A stretch of DNA of 64,000 bases from Acidobacteriota bacterium (GCA_029263315.1 JAJCXR010000023.1:1-64000); one strand, 5' to 3'. Shown: positions 29,288 through 37,936, counted from the stretch's first letter. Program-made: numbers and translations. The notes: a model not told the origin generated them from the sequence alone.

Positions 29288-29659
29288 TCAGCCTCGTGTC
29301 AGGGCGGCGGTGGTCTTGGCGAAGATGGTGGCGGAGGGGAAGTTAGCAGCCTGTGGCAAAAGTCGGACCACTGAGCGATTCGCACAGGGTCCGCCACAGG
29401 AACCACAGCTCAAGGTCCATCCCGCCGATTTCGGCGTCGTCTCCTCTAGAAATGAGGGCACCAGGAAGCTCTCGGTCTCGCAGTCATTGGCGGGTACGCC
29501 AGTAGCAGCCACTTCTTGCGTCAGAGTTGGCTGAGCCTGCGAGGATGCCACGGCCTCCACCGCCATTCCAACTTCGAGCTCCAGATCCGCGTCACCGGCA
29601 AAGGCTTTTGGGGTCAGGGCGATCAGCAATCCAAACATCACCAACATAAGCTTCTTCAC
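29288..29659 (-). CDS. Small exported Cys-containing protein, 3' end derived from an IS-like end
   Basis: 123 residues. The GTG at 29659 is chosen because AAGGAGATCC precedes it; a signal peptide (KLMLVMFGLLIALTPKAFAGD) follows. The mature part has a Cys (NDCETE) and a SCGSCGGPC cluster. Immediately after it the sequence VVRLLPQAAN is the reverse complement of a 22-bp repeat (29343-29364) that also occurs in the 31660-31707 hairpin. The C-terminal third may therefore come from a mobile-element end, and the original gene may have stopped earlier. Function unknown. The leader resembles that of the Cys-rich peptide at 38110-38346. Confidence 0.5.
   Translation of the reverse strand: MKKLMLVMFGLLIALTPKAFAGDADLELEVGMAVEAVASSQAQPTLTQEVAATGVPANDCETESFLVPSFLEETTPKSAGWTLSCGSCGGPCANRSVVRLLPQAANFPSATIFAKTTAALTRG
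29343..29364 (+). repeat. IS-end-like repeat TTAGCAGCCTGTGGCAAAAGTC
   Basis: The same 22 bases start the 31660-31707 hairpin in the same orientation. The AGCAGCCTGT core resembles terminal repeats of several insertion sequences, but no transposase lies between the copies. Confidence 0.5.
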
Positions 29660-30181
29660 GAGGGATCTCCTTGCTGTAGGGTTGTCATGTCTCCGATCTC
29701 GTCGAAATCCGAGCGCCTGGAAGGCGGTTCGGCAGTCTCCGGCTGTTGCCTTCTCACCAAAATCGACGAACCTATCTACCGGCAAACCAGCACCAGCAGC
29801 TCAAACCGCCTCCCCTACTTGACCAATACACCTGGACGATAACAGCGTAGTGCAGGAAAATCTACTCTTCTGCCGATGCGTCCGCTCGAACGCGGTGTCG
29901 CTGCCTATTGACCATTGAATCTCCATCAGGAACGGCGAAATTGCTTTCCAAAAGTTGCTTTGTCATAAATTTAGGAGCAATGGCCGGTAGCCCCATGTTG
30001 ACGAACCAATCCTCCTCCAGCATCTCCTGCACTCGCTGGCGAGCCGCCCCAAGGCGGTATGTATAGATGCGCCGACAGTCCCCTGAACGTGTACAACTCC
30101 GTGGCCCACCGCCTCGGCAACGGCAAGAACGACGAGATTCAAAAAGTTCATCAGCGCAAATACCCCCAGATTCTCCCAGTC
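29660..30181. other. Intergenic stretch, possible relic
   Basis: Minus-strand frames such as RVQEMLEEDWFVNMGLPAIA (about 30000-30060) read protein-like but are short, frameshifted and unrecognised. No intact gene is supported. Confidence 0.35.
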
Positions 30182-31483
30182 CTACGGAACCGAAGTCGAC
30201 CACAGAGCTGTATCTCCAGATTCGAAGTCATTGAAAAAGAGGAGATCGGGATCGTTAGGATAGAGAAACAAGATACCTGCCCTATCATCGCTGTTCAGCT
30301 GTGCCCCCCGTTCGTCGCCATGTACATTGGCTCGCATCAGCGCTTCGTCAAAAACCGAGCCAGGATCGCAAGCACCCGACGCTTGATCTCCGCAGGAATG
30401 ACCGAGCCCAAGTGTATGCCCGAGCTCGTGTGCGAAGACCTCCTCTGCGAAGCCAATCCGGTCGATGAGGCATTCAATACCTTTATTGGTCACGATATCG
30501 GCCCCCACTGCGGTAGTGAAAGTCTCCCCATTGCTGCTGTGGGTCCCCCCACTACTGAACCAAGGTCCGCCGGCTGCGAGCACACCTCCCGATGTGCAGC
30601 TGAAGGGTGCGTTGAAGGCTGAGGGCACTGCCAAGTCATCGAACAGGATCTCGTTGATACCATCAAAGAAGCTGAGCCCGCCTCCAATGCTGGCCGTCGT
30701 TCCATGGTAGCGATAGTCTACTGCCCTCGCCGGGCCGTTGTTCCAAGCTGCCATAGCCTGTTGGAAATCTTGAAAACCACCACCCGGCAGCCCCGGCTGA
30801 CCGCCGGCATAGGCGACGAAGGGAACAGAATTCCCAAAGTCAAAATCCTGCCAACGCAAAAAATGGTCGCCACCGGTCAGGATTGTAAACTTGTCCACCG
30901 GCACTTCGCTCGCCGAGAGAAAATAGTCGACGGATCGATGTACCCCAAGGACCCGACTCTTCAGCCAAAGGCGGAAGTGGTCGAGGCTGCGGGGTCCACG
31001 TCGAACGTGCTTTTTTCCCTGAATGTCGATCTCCTCCGCCTCTCCGAAGAAGCGAACCGCTATATCCTGTCCGTCGACATCCTTAATGTGGAAGGCTCCC
31101 AGAAATAAGTGAAGAATGCGAAAGGTGCCGTCGGATTGAGGTGACAGGAAGAGTAGGAGGCGCTCCCCCTCGACAAAACGAGGTGCTCCGAAAATCTGCA
31201 GACCCATGCCATCAGGAAGTATGCCACCTCGGACCCGCACTCGGATCGTGCCGGAATACGCACTTCCGCGCAGCGTGTGGTCCAGTCGCATTTCATACTC
31301 AGTCGTCGGTTCGAGGGTTCCCGGTGACATGTTGACTCTCAATACCGTGACCTCTGCAATATATGCGGCTTGATCGGCGAGGTCGCCATCGTCCACCATG
31401 ACGAAGCTCGTGCAGTAACCAGCCAGGGGCGTCAGCCCGATCATCAAGAGGCATATTTGAAGAATTTGAGGTTGTCGTCGCAT
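30182..31483 (-). CDS. Secreted matrixin-like zinc metalloprotease with DFESGD tail
   Basis: 433 residues. A signal peptide (ILQICLLMIGLTPLAGYCTS) is followed by about 190 residues without recognised motif, then a metzincin-type region. This contains the extended zinc motif HELGHTLGLGH (352-362; three His and the catalytic Glu) and, downstream, DEALMRANVH, a plausible Met-turn region. Upstream phrases such as RWQDFDFGNSVPF and AMAAWNN recall the matrixin N-terminal strands. The protein ends FFNDFESGDTALWSTSVP, so it carries the same tail as the giant surface proteins. It probably cleaves extracellular proteins while attached or sorted by the tail. Monocistronic. Confidence 0.85.
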   Translation of the reverse strand: MRRQPQILQICLLMIGLTPLAGYCTSFVMVDDGDLADQAAYIAEVTVLRVNMSPGTLEPTTEYEMRLDHTLRGSAYSGTIRVRVRGGILPDGMGLQIFGAPRFVEGERLLLFLSPQSDGTFRILHLFLGAFHIKDVDGQDIAVRFFGEAEEIDIQGKKHVRRGPRSLDHFRLWLKSRVLGVHRSVDYFLSASEVPVDKFTILTGGDHFLRWQDFDFGNSVPFVAYAGGQPGLPGGGFQDFQQAMAAWNNGPARAVDYRYHGTTASIGGGLSFFDGINEILFDDLAVPSAFNAPFSCTSGGVLAAGGPWFSSGGTHSSNGETFTTAVGADIVTNKGIECLIDRIGFAEEVFAHELGHTLGLGHSCGDQASGACDPGSVFDEALMRANVHGDERGAQLNSDDRAGILFLYPNDPDLLFFNDFESGDTALWSTSVP

Positions 31484-32189
31484 GGTGAGTCCTCGCAGTT
31501 AAGAAGTCTTGGTAAAATATTTCGCGCTCATGACCGAATTTGACCGACTACAGATTATCGGCTCCGATCCGACAGTGGGTGAGCCCCCGTTCTGCTTGAT
31601 CCGATGTTCCATCAGTGGGGCTCTTTCTCTTCCTAGAGTCCAGCTGGAATCCAAGGGTTTAGCAGCCTGTGGCAAAAGTCAGACCGCACTTTCACCACAG
31701 GCTGCTAGACGGAACGCACGCCACTCAAATCGGGCCCCTGAAGCAACAGCCGTCCTTTGATCGTGTGCAACACTCTGCTCGGAAGCTACCTACGAACAGA
31801 CGACCTAGTAAATTCGCAAACCATCGGCGACCCGCCGGGCTCTAACTGTTGTCGGCGGTCTCGGATTCGCCGACCTGTTCGGATCCTTACTCAAGGGTGT
31901 GGGTTGAATCGGCGGGCCCACGCCGAGCGCAGGAAGACTGTTCTTGCGGGCTGCGGCAATCTGGTCGCGAGGTCGATACCGGCCTGACCAGCTGCCCGGT
32001 GATAAACCTCCTGGACAAGAAATTTGCGTGCGGCCCCCAGGGCCGGGTCGAGCTTCTCTCGGCCTTTGGGAGGCTCGGGCGCAGGGCCGGGAAACTTGCA
32101 TACTGTGTTGTGAGAAAGTAGGGGGCCAGTAACAGCCCGCCGCCGACTCGACGGTACACAGCAAAATTCATTCTATTTTGGGGAATGAG
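31484..32189. other. Intergenic stretch with hairpin repeat
   Basis: It includes the 31660-31707 hairpin. The remainder holds short frames on both strands (for example 31849-32121) that I do not recognise and cannot support as genes. Confidence 0.4.
31660..31707. repeat. 48-bp IS-end/MITE-like hairpin
   Basis: TAGCAGCCTGTGG (31660-31672) pairs perfectly with CCACAGGCTGCTA (31695-31707), with an inner AAAGT/ACTTT stem. It looks like two inverted transposon ends abutting, or a very small non-autonomous element. Its left end is duplicated at 29343-29364. Confidence 0.6.
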
Positions 32190-32918
32190 ATGTCAGCAAA
32201 GTCAGCAAAGTCGGTTAACAACGAAGCAGCTCAAACGGTATCCCCTCGCCAGTGGATCAGATTGGTTGTGGTGTATCTCCTGATCCCGCTGATTTTATTC
32301 ATATGCGGCGGGGACCTCGGCTGGTGGCAGGCGTGGCTTTATTCCATGTTGATCTTGGCCGCTGCTATTGGTGGGCGTATGTGGGCGGAACAACGACATC
32401 CCGGATTGACTTCCGAAAGACAAAATATTGAGAATTTCCAGAACGCAAAAGCCTGGGACAAAGTCCTCGCTCCACTGATGGCGGTGAGTATCGGGTTTCC
32501 TATGGTCATCGTAGCAGGGCTGGACCACCGCTATAATTGGTCCTCCGAATTTCCGCTATGGCTGATCGTGATGGGCTTCATTCTGATCTCGCTCGGATAC
32601 GCCTTCGCTGCATGGGCATTGGCAGAGAACCGCTTTTTCTCCAGCGTGGTGCGCATTCAGACGGATCGAGGGCATGTGGTGTGTGACAGTGGCCCGTACC
32701 GGTTGGTGCGGCATCCGGGTTATGCCGGAAATATTCTTGCGCTGTTCGGTATGGTTCTTGCGCTGAGCTCGGTATGGACACTGATTCCTGCGGCGGTGGC
32801 AACAATCATCGCGGTGATTAGAACCGCACTTGAAGACCAGACTTTACAGGAAGAGTTACCGGGCTATCGAGCCTATGCACGACGCGTGCGCTCTCGGTTG
32901 ATTCCTGGGATCTACTGA
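32190..32918 (+). CDS. Isoprenylcysteine carboxyl-methyltransferase (ICMT/PEMT)-like membrane protein
   Basis: 242 residues from the ATG at 32190 (GGGGA upstream; the TTG at 32178 is less likely). Five or so membrane helices begin at IRLVVVYLLIPLILFICGG. The C-terminal half carries the family's SAM-binding pattern: GPYRLVRHPGYAGNIL, then EDQTLQEELPGYRAYARRVR. Bacterial members methylate unknown small or lipid substrates, so the true reaction is open. Its lower GC and different codon choice from neighbours suggest a transferred gene. No operon partner is seen. Confidence 0.85.
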   Translation: MSAKSAKSVNNEAAQTVSPRQWIRLVVVYLLIPLILFICGGDLGWWQAWLYSMLILAAAIGGRMWAEQRHPGLTSERQNIENFQNAKAWDKVLAPLMAVSIGFPMVIVAGLDHRYNWSSEFPLWLIVMGFILISLGYAFAAWALAENRFFSSVVRIQTDRGHVVCDSGPYRLVRHPGYAGNILALFGMVLALSSVWTLIPAAVATIIAVIRTALEDQTLQEELPGYRAYARRVRSRLIPGIY

Positions 32919-33239
32919 GAGACCTCAAGGGTGGATGCCCCAGATCAGAGATTGAGGTCCAACCGAGAGAGTTGCGCGCCGCCTACCAAGGGCGTTGAGA
33001 ATCTCCCGAGGCCAGCCGATCACCGGAATCTTCCCGGGCTCCAGCCTCCGGACTGCGTATTCCAACGAGCTCGACCGTTGGCAGGAAAACCAAGCGTCCC
33101 CGACCGCTGAGGTCGGAGACTTTACTTTTCTGGCGATCTCTCCACCGAGAATTCCTGCGAAGAATCGGAGGAAGCACGGATCTGAGCATTGTGCGACGGA
33201 CTCTGGATCGACCGTAGGTCCACCTGCAAAGTATTTGCC
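32919..33239. other. Intergenic stretch, nothing recognised
   Basis: Frames on both strands are unrecognised and lack start signals. The GTTGGCAGG...AATCG region shows no repeat. Confidence 0.35.
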
Positions 33240-33509
33240 TCAGCTGCAGTACTGCGGTGTCACGCCACAGCACACGTCGACGCAGCAGCTATTGTCCAGC
33301 AAACAACCATTCTGGCAGATACGGTTACCGCCACAACTGGCATAGCAGGCCTCGAATTGCCCTTGGCAATCTCCCAGACAGCCGCAATCGCAGGTCGGAG
33401 GGAAAAGGTCGCAATTCGGTGCGGGAATATTCCCGGCCCACTGCGGCTTGGGCCCGATGGCCGCACCGTCGGCTCGGCCGCCCCCGATCAGGGAACCGAA
33501 GCCGACCAA
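33240..33509 (-). CDS. Cys-rich small ORF (14 Cys) overlapping the LVIVD gene
   Basis: 89 codons from a TTG at 33509, overlapping the last codons of the tail-bearing LVIVD-repeat gene in another frame. The last ~60 residues hold 14 cysteines, with motifs CDCGCLGDCQ, CYASCGGNRICQNGC and SCCVDVCC. No signal peptide is visible, so it might be a small separate gene, the end of a frameshifted extension of the upstream protein, or a relic of a secreted peptide. The Cys density is too high for chance but the gene start is uncertain. Function unknown. Confidence 0.45.
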   Translation of the reverse strand: MVGFGSLIGGGRADGAAIGPKPQWAGNIPAPNCDLFPPTCDCGCLGDCQGQFEACYASCGGNRICQNGCLLDNSCCVDVCCGVTPQYCS

Positions 33510-35413
33510 GCACTCAGGTCTCCCGACTCGAAGCCATCCGCCAACAAGCTGTCGCAGCCGTTGAGGTCGAGGATCTCGAGGCCGATCCTGGTAGAGCCGA
33601 GATACAGGCGATCGCCGTCCTTGTGGATGCTGGTGAAGTTAGGTCCGGGCTGCCGCGTCACCTGGACGCTCACCGAACCCGAAGGTGAAAGTCGGACCAC
33701 ACGAACAGCGACACCGCACGACAGATAACCGGTCGCACCGTCGAAGTGAACCGCCGAGCTCGAGCAGTCGTCGATCGTCGTCAGGTCGGGCTGGCTTGGA
33801 TCGCTGACGTCGAAGACCCGAGCGTCCTCAAATCGGTTGGTGTTGATATAGATGAAGTCGCCGCTCTTGCTGAGGCGGTTGCTCCATCCTGGCATGGTGT
33901 GCTGGCTCAGCGATTGCGGCAGCGTCGGATCCGACACATCGAGGACTCGCAGGCCATGGTGGGCCGCCGCCAGATAGAGCAACGAGTTGTCGACGACCAG
34001 TTGCTCGGCGCGCTCGCCGATGGGCAACTGGCCCACTTCGACCAGGGAAGCGGGCGAAGTGACGTCGACGATGCGCAGGCCGAAGAAGAGGTCCCCCAGA
34101 TAGGCCAGGCCCGACTGCACGTCGATGGCCGTGGTCAGATCTTGATCGGTGCGCCGGTCCAGCTCTTGGATGTGCAGCGGATCGCTGATATCGAGGGACA
34201 AGAATCCGCCCGAGCCATTGGCCACGAAAGCGGTGTCGCCCTGCAGGCGCAGGTCATAGGCTTCGCCGGCCGTCAAATGGCTGGCGACCGCCCTCGGTTG
34301 CGACGGGTCGCTGATGTCGAGCACGTGGATGCCCCCATGACCCGCCGCCAGGAACAGATGATCGCCCTGCCGCCGAACCCCGCCGATGACGGACGGCGTC
34401 ACGAAGGCGCCGAGGGGCTGAATATTCAGCGGATCCGAGGCGTCGTTGCTCCGCAGACCGGCCTTCGCTTGGACGGTATACAGCGTGCTGCCGTCGAGAA
34501 AAAGGTCGGTGATACCCGCCGGGCGGTTGACGATACGGCTGACGGAGGGGACGTCAGGATTGCTGAAGTCGATGGTCAGCAGCTGTCCGGTACCCGCGTT
34601 GGTACGGGTGCGGGCCCCCAGGACGGCCAGGTCACCGATCAGCTCCACATCCTCCACCTCAGGAACCAGCGCCAAACTGCTGCGGGTGACCGGTGCCGCG
34701 GGATTGGAGACATCGAGGATCACAAAGTCCTCATTGGCATCGCCGACGACCACGGCGAGCGACCCGGTGGTCTTGATGGCCGAGGCGCCCTGGATGTCGA
34801 CGCTCGAAATCAGGCTCAACTCATCGGGCGTCGTCAGGTCGACCAGCTCCAGTGCCGGATTCGTCGGAACATAGGCGATGTTGCCCACCACTTCGATATG
34901 GCCTGAGGTGGTGTGGGTCAGGTCACCAAAAACGAGGGAGTCGACAAAGACGGGCGCTTCAGGGTTGGTGAGATCGTAGGAGCGGAGGGCATTGCTCATG
35001 GAGATCAGGAGGAAACCGGGAAATGAGGCGACTTCCCGTGCACTGCCGTTGAAGCTCACGGTGTTGACGATCGTCGGCGCCGTGGGATCTGAGACATCGA
35101 CCACCTGCAGGTTTTCGCCGACGACGTAGGCAAGGTCATCGACCACGGCGATCCCGGAGGGAGCGAAATCGAGCTTCACCTCGCCGAGCAAGGTCGGCTG
35201 GGCCGCGTTGCTGATGTCCAGCACCAACAGCATGGTGCCGCTGCCGAGGTACGCTCGGTCTGAGCTGAAGTCGGAGCTTGAGACCTCGCCCCGGTCGAAG
35301 GTTCCGAGGGTGTCGAGGCATTCCCCTTCGACGGCAGGGGACTGGCCGAGCCAGCCGAAGACCGTCAAGAGCAAGATGAGGGTTTTGGTGAGAGATCGGG
35401 CTGGGAATCGCAT
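33488..35413 (-). CDS. Exported LVIVD-repeat beta-propeller protein with DGFESGD tail
   Basis: 641 residues. The ATG at 35413 is chosen over an upstream in-frame start because CAGGAG precedes it and a signal peptide follows (LTKTLILLLTVFGWLGQSPA). The body is about twelve repeats of ~42 residues of the LVIVD type, each with 'L.VLD(V/I)S(D/N)P..P..' (LQVVDVSDPTAPTIV, IHVLDISDPSQPRAV, LRVLDVSDPTLPQSL). Such repeats build propellers on surface proteins. It ends LADGFESGDLSAWSASVP. It is the only long gene in the stretch, and the Cys-rich frame at 33240-33509 overlaps its end. Ligand unknown. Confidence 0.88.
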   Translation of the reverse strand: MRFPARSLTKTLILLLTVFGWLGQSPAVEGECLDTLGTFDRGEVSSSDFSSDRAYLGSGTMLLVLDISNAAQPTLLGEVKLDFAPSGIAVVDDLAYVVGENLQVVDVSDPTAPTIVNTVSFNGSAREVASFPGFLLISMSNALRSYDLTNPEAPVFVDSLVFGDLTHTTSGHIEVVGNIAYVPTNPALELVDLTTPDELSLISSVDIQGASAIKTTGSLAVVVGDANEDFVILDVSNPAAPVTRSSLALVPEVEDVELIGDLAVLGARTRTNAGTGQLLTIDFSNPDVPSVSRIVNRPAGITDLFLDGSTLYTVQAKAGLRSNDASDPLNIQPLGAFVTPSVIGGVRRQGDHLFLAAGHGGIHVLDISDPSQPRAVASHLTAGEAYDLRLQGDTAFVANGSGGFLSLDISDPLHIQELDRRTDQDLTTAIDVQSGLAYLGDLFFGLRIVDVTSPASLVEVGQLPIGERAEQLVVDNSLLYLAAAHHGLRVLDVSDPTLPQSLSQHTMPGWSNRLSKSGDFIYINTNRFEDARVFDVSDPSQPDLTTIDDCSSSAVHFDGATGYLSCGVAVRVVRLSPSGSVSVQVTRQPGPNFTSIHKDGDRLYLGSTRIGLEILDLNGCDSLLADGFESGDLSAWSASVP

Positions 35414-35792
35414 GGGTGTGTGCTCCTGGTGGGTGGGACAATCGTCCAGCAAGTCAATATGCCTCCAAAGCATAACTTATGCATTGGGCCAAGCCAAGGG
35501 GCATTGTCGGCGAACAAGGCGACGCCGCAGGTGGCCCAACGGACTCGTAGACCGTCGGCGGCTGGTGGCGGTCGACCAAGGTCAACCGGACCGCCATGCT
35601 TTCGCGGTAGGTGGCCGGTTTCACCTGGCCCATCGCACGCCGGAGCCGATCGGGCAGGTCCTCATTCTGAGCATCGAGCGGCGGTTGCGTCCGACCCAAG
35701 GCGTCGGGGTCCCGGCCTCCGAATGGTAGGCTCGACCAAGCCATGCCCCACTTCCCACCGAACCGGAGCCCACATCCGTGAATGGCCGCCAG

Positions 35793-35834
35793 CCCTCACC
35801 CCCCGGCCCCCTCTCCCGCAAGCGGGAGAGGGGG
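35793..35834 (+). repeat. REP-like palindrome, left copy
   Basis: CCCTCACCCCC is followed by a perfect 13-bp hairpin, CCCCCTCTCCCGC-AA-GCGGGAGAGGGGG. The same unit occurs inverted at 35967-36010. Confidence 0.65.
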
Positions 35835-35966
35835 AGCCAGAAAGGGAGCGAGTAAGGGAGCCGGCGGGGGACCTAGCGGGAGCGAGAGAGCCAGAAAGGG
35901 AACCGGAGTAGAAGCCGAAAAAGAGCCGGAGGCGAAACCGGACAGGACAGGAAAAAACCTGCAGGT

Positions 35967-36010
35967 CCCCCCTCTACCGCCCTGCGGGAGAGGGGGTTAG
36001 GGGGTGAGGG
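35967..36010 (-). repeat. REP-like palindrome, right copy (inverted)
   Basis: Read on the minus strand it is CCCTCACCCCC-TAA-CCCCCTCTCCCGC followed by the complementary arm with one mismatch. It ends 9 bp before the DUF559 start codon. Confidence 0.65.
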
Positions 36011-36019
36011 CCCCAGCCA

Positions 36020-36415
36020 ATGCAAATTCCCAAAGCCACCAAAACCAAACTGCATCGCGCCCGAGACTTCCGCAAGAATCCCACGGAGGCGGAGTCACGG
36101 GCCTGGGACATCCTGCGCAATCGCCAGGTTCTGGGTTTGAAGTTTCGCCGTCAGAAGGTGGTTTATGGCTTTATTGCGGATTTCTACTGCGCCGAGAGAG
36201 CCCTGGTCATCGAGGTGGATGGCCCGATCCACGACCGAGAGGAACATGCCAAGGCGGACGAAGAGCGTCGACGGGCTCTTGAACGGGCTGGCATCCATGT
36301 GCTGAGAATCAAGAATGAAGAGATCGATCTGACTACGATGACAGACCTCATTCAAAGCTATCTGAATGCCACCACTCCCCCGTCGCCCAAGGAATCATCT
36401 GGCGCTACTCCATGA
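36020..36415 (+). CDS. DUF559-family (Vsr-like) endonuclease-fold protein
   Basis: 131 residues. The sequence matches the DUF559 plan: [20 protein letters not shown], then [34 protein letters not shown] and [14 protein letters not shown]. The D(F)...EVDG pair fits a PD-(D/E)XK-type active site as in Vsr mismatch endonucleases. Its biological role is not established. The gene starts directly beside an inverted pair of REP-like palindromes, an arrangement seen with many DUF559 genes, which suggests it belongs to a mobile or REP-linked unit. The last ~15 residues run into sequence that may not belong to the original gene. Confidence 0.8.
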   Translation: MQIPKATKTKLHRARDFRKNPTEAESRAWDILRNRQVLGLKFRRQKVVYGFIADFYCAERALVIEVDGPIHDREEHAKADEERRRALERAGIHVLRIKNEEIDLTTMTDLIQSYLNATTPPSPKESSGATP

Positions 36416-36565
36416 CCACCCCTTCTCCATTCGCATCTTCCTACCCGGCGGCGACCCCGATGGCCTGCGGGTGGGCGAGAAATCCAACTGGACCGGCGTC
36501 GAAGCCTGGTGTTCAAACGCTCCGCCTATCGCGACGCGGCGGGCCGTGACGAATTCCAGCCGATA
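36413..36565 (+). pseudogene. N-terminal fragment of a GIY-YIG nuclease-family protein, frameshifted
   Basis: One frame reads [20 protein letters not shown] then SNWTGV; after a shift the next reads [18 protein letters not shown]. Together they match the usual start of GIY-YIG/DUF4357 proteins ('SIRIFLPDGDPDGLRI.EKSNWTG.GLVFPRS'). The nuclease domain itself is absent, so this is a relic. Confidence 0.5.
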
Positions 36566-36593
36566 GTGCTACCCCCAAACCATAGGAGTCTCC

Positions 36594-37253
36594 ATGCGTC
36601 GATTCTCTGTCCACACCTGTTCGATCTTGCTCTTGGCCTTATCGGCTTGCGGAACCCAACCGTCGCAACAAACTCTCCCCACGGCAGAGCCCAAAGCGAG
36701 CCCAATTACGGAAGCCTCGACCGAGGCACCCCAGGACCTCTTCTGGAATCATCTGACAATGCTCTGCGGCAACGCCTATCAAGGCGCCATGACCTCCGAT
36801 GACGCAGTCGATACGGAGCTCGCTGACCAAACGATGGTCATGCACGTCCGACGCTGTTTCGAGGATCGGATAGAAATCCCCTTCCATATCGGCGACAACC
36901 GGTCGCGCACCTGGGTACTGACGCGGCACGCCAACGGCCTCCAACTGCAACATGACCATCGGCATGAGGATGGCAGCGAAGATACCGTGACCCTGTACGG
37001 GGGACGGACGACGGAGACGGGAAGCCAGGGCGTACAATTTTTTCCAGCCGACGAGTATTCCAAAGACCTCTTCACGTCCAACGGCCTCGACGTGTCGGTG
37101 GCCAATACTTGGAGTCTGGAGATTGAGCCCGGCAAGCGGTTTTCCTACATCCTTCGACGTCCAGAACGCCATTTCCAAGCCGACTTCGACCTGAGCACCA
37201 CCGTGGCCGAGCCTCCCCCGCCTTGGGGGCACTCACCGGTTCGCAACCCGTAA
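36594..37253 (+). CDS. Lipoprotein of a conserved hypothetical family
   Basis: 219 residues. ATG after TAGGAG; signal peptide with lipobox LSAC (Cys19), so it is membrane-anchored. The body contains FWNHLTMLCGNAYQGAMTSD, VMHVRRCFEDRIEIPFHIGDN, RSRTWVLTR and LQHDHRHEDGSEDTVTLYGG, a pattern I associate with an uncharacterised conserved lipoprotein family. The last residues carry a proline-rich PPPPWGH. No neighbour suggests its role. Confidence 0.8.
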   Translation: MRRFSVHTCSILLLALSACGTQPSQQTLPTAEPKASPITEASTEAPQDLFWNHLTMLCGNAYQGAMTSDDAVDTELADQTMVMHVRRCFEDRIEIPFHIGDNRSRTWVLTRHANGLQLQHDHRHEDGSEDTVTLYGGRTTETGSQGVQFFPADEYSKDLFTSNGLDVSVANTWSLEIEPGKRFSYILRRPERHFQADFDLSTTVAEPPPPWGHSPVRNP

Positions 37254-37324
37254 CGCGAGCTCCTCTTCAGATCGGCAAACCATCTCCATCACAGATAATC
37301 ACAGACATTGCCGGACCATGCTCG

Positions 37325-37936
37325 CTAATCGGTGATTCCTGGTAGCGAGATTCCGAAGTAAGACTCAACTTCCCGCTGCATCGGGCCTGACATCGCGCCG
37401 AGCCAGACCTTTTCCACTTGTCCGTCTTCATCCACGACGATGGTCTGGGGAGTGTCGAAGAGGCGGTATTCGAGACGGTCGTTGATGTCCGGTTCCGAGA
37501 TCAGTGGGAGCGCTGCCAGCCGGCGATGTTGATCCACGTAGTCGGCGACTCCCTCTTTGCTGGTGGAGACGGCCAGGAAATCGAAGCGCTCTCGATCGGT
37601 GCGGTCGAGGAGGGCCGCCCAGTTGCCCATATTCTTTTGGCACCAACCGCACTCGGGTTGGAAAACCAGCATCACCGTTTTTTTGGAACCTCTCTCAAAG
37701 TCGAAGCTCAGACGGCTGCCATGGAGATCGAGCCCCCGCAGCCGCACGACGGACCTGCCCGGCGACAAGTAGGTCGGCTCAGAACGAATTTGTAAGGTTT
37801 GTTTCAATTCGCGGTTCTGCCGCAGGAGCATCACATTCGCACCGATGAGAGCAAGAGCCAGCGCCGTCAGAAGCAGGCCTGCCCATGCATCGAGCTGCCA
37901 CTGCTTTTTCCAGAATCGTTTGGTCGAGCTCATCAT
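37325..37936 (-). CDS. Membrane-anchored thioredoxin/TlpA-like oxidoreductase
   Basis: 203 residues from 37936 (upstream and adjacent ATGs are alternatives). One N-terminal membrane helix (WAGLLLTALALALIGANVML) anchors a periplasmic thioredoxin fold. Redox motif FQPECGWCQKN (CGWC), then FDFLAVSTSKEG and the cis-Pro region LFDTPQTIVVDEDG. It should reduce or isomerise disulfides outside the membrane, or act as a MauD/TlpA-like accessory. It lies downstream of a small secreted Cys-rich peptide gene on the same strand (174-bp gap), which could be its substrate. No ccm or DsbD partner is nearby. Confidence 0.85.
   Translation of the reverse strand: MMSSTKRFWKKQWQLDAWAGLLLTALALALIGANVMLLRQNRELKQTLQIRSEPTYLSPGRSVVRLRGLDLHGSRLSFDFERGSKKTVMLVFQPECGWCQKNMGNWAALLDRTDRERFDFLAVSTSKEGVADYVDQHRRLAALPLISEPDINDRLEYRLFDTPQTIVVDEDGQVEKVWLGAMSGPMQREVESYFGISLPGITD

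Larger units (their letters stand above)
35414..36019. other. Intergenic region with REP-like repeats and purine-rich filler
   Basis: No gene is supported. The right half holds two inverted copies of a palindromic element (35793-35834 and 35967-36010) enclosing about 130 bp of low-complexity GAGCC/GGGAG-rich DNA. Confidence 0.5.

Noticed and set aside
33746..34906. 386-codon open frame on the plus strand
   Set aside because: Antisense of the LVIVD-repeat gene; no recognisable motif.
35793..36010. Inverted repeats as a CRISPR array or rho-independent terminator
   Set aside because: Only two copies in opposite orientation and no spacers; arms lack a following T-run. REP-like element is the better reading.
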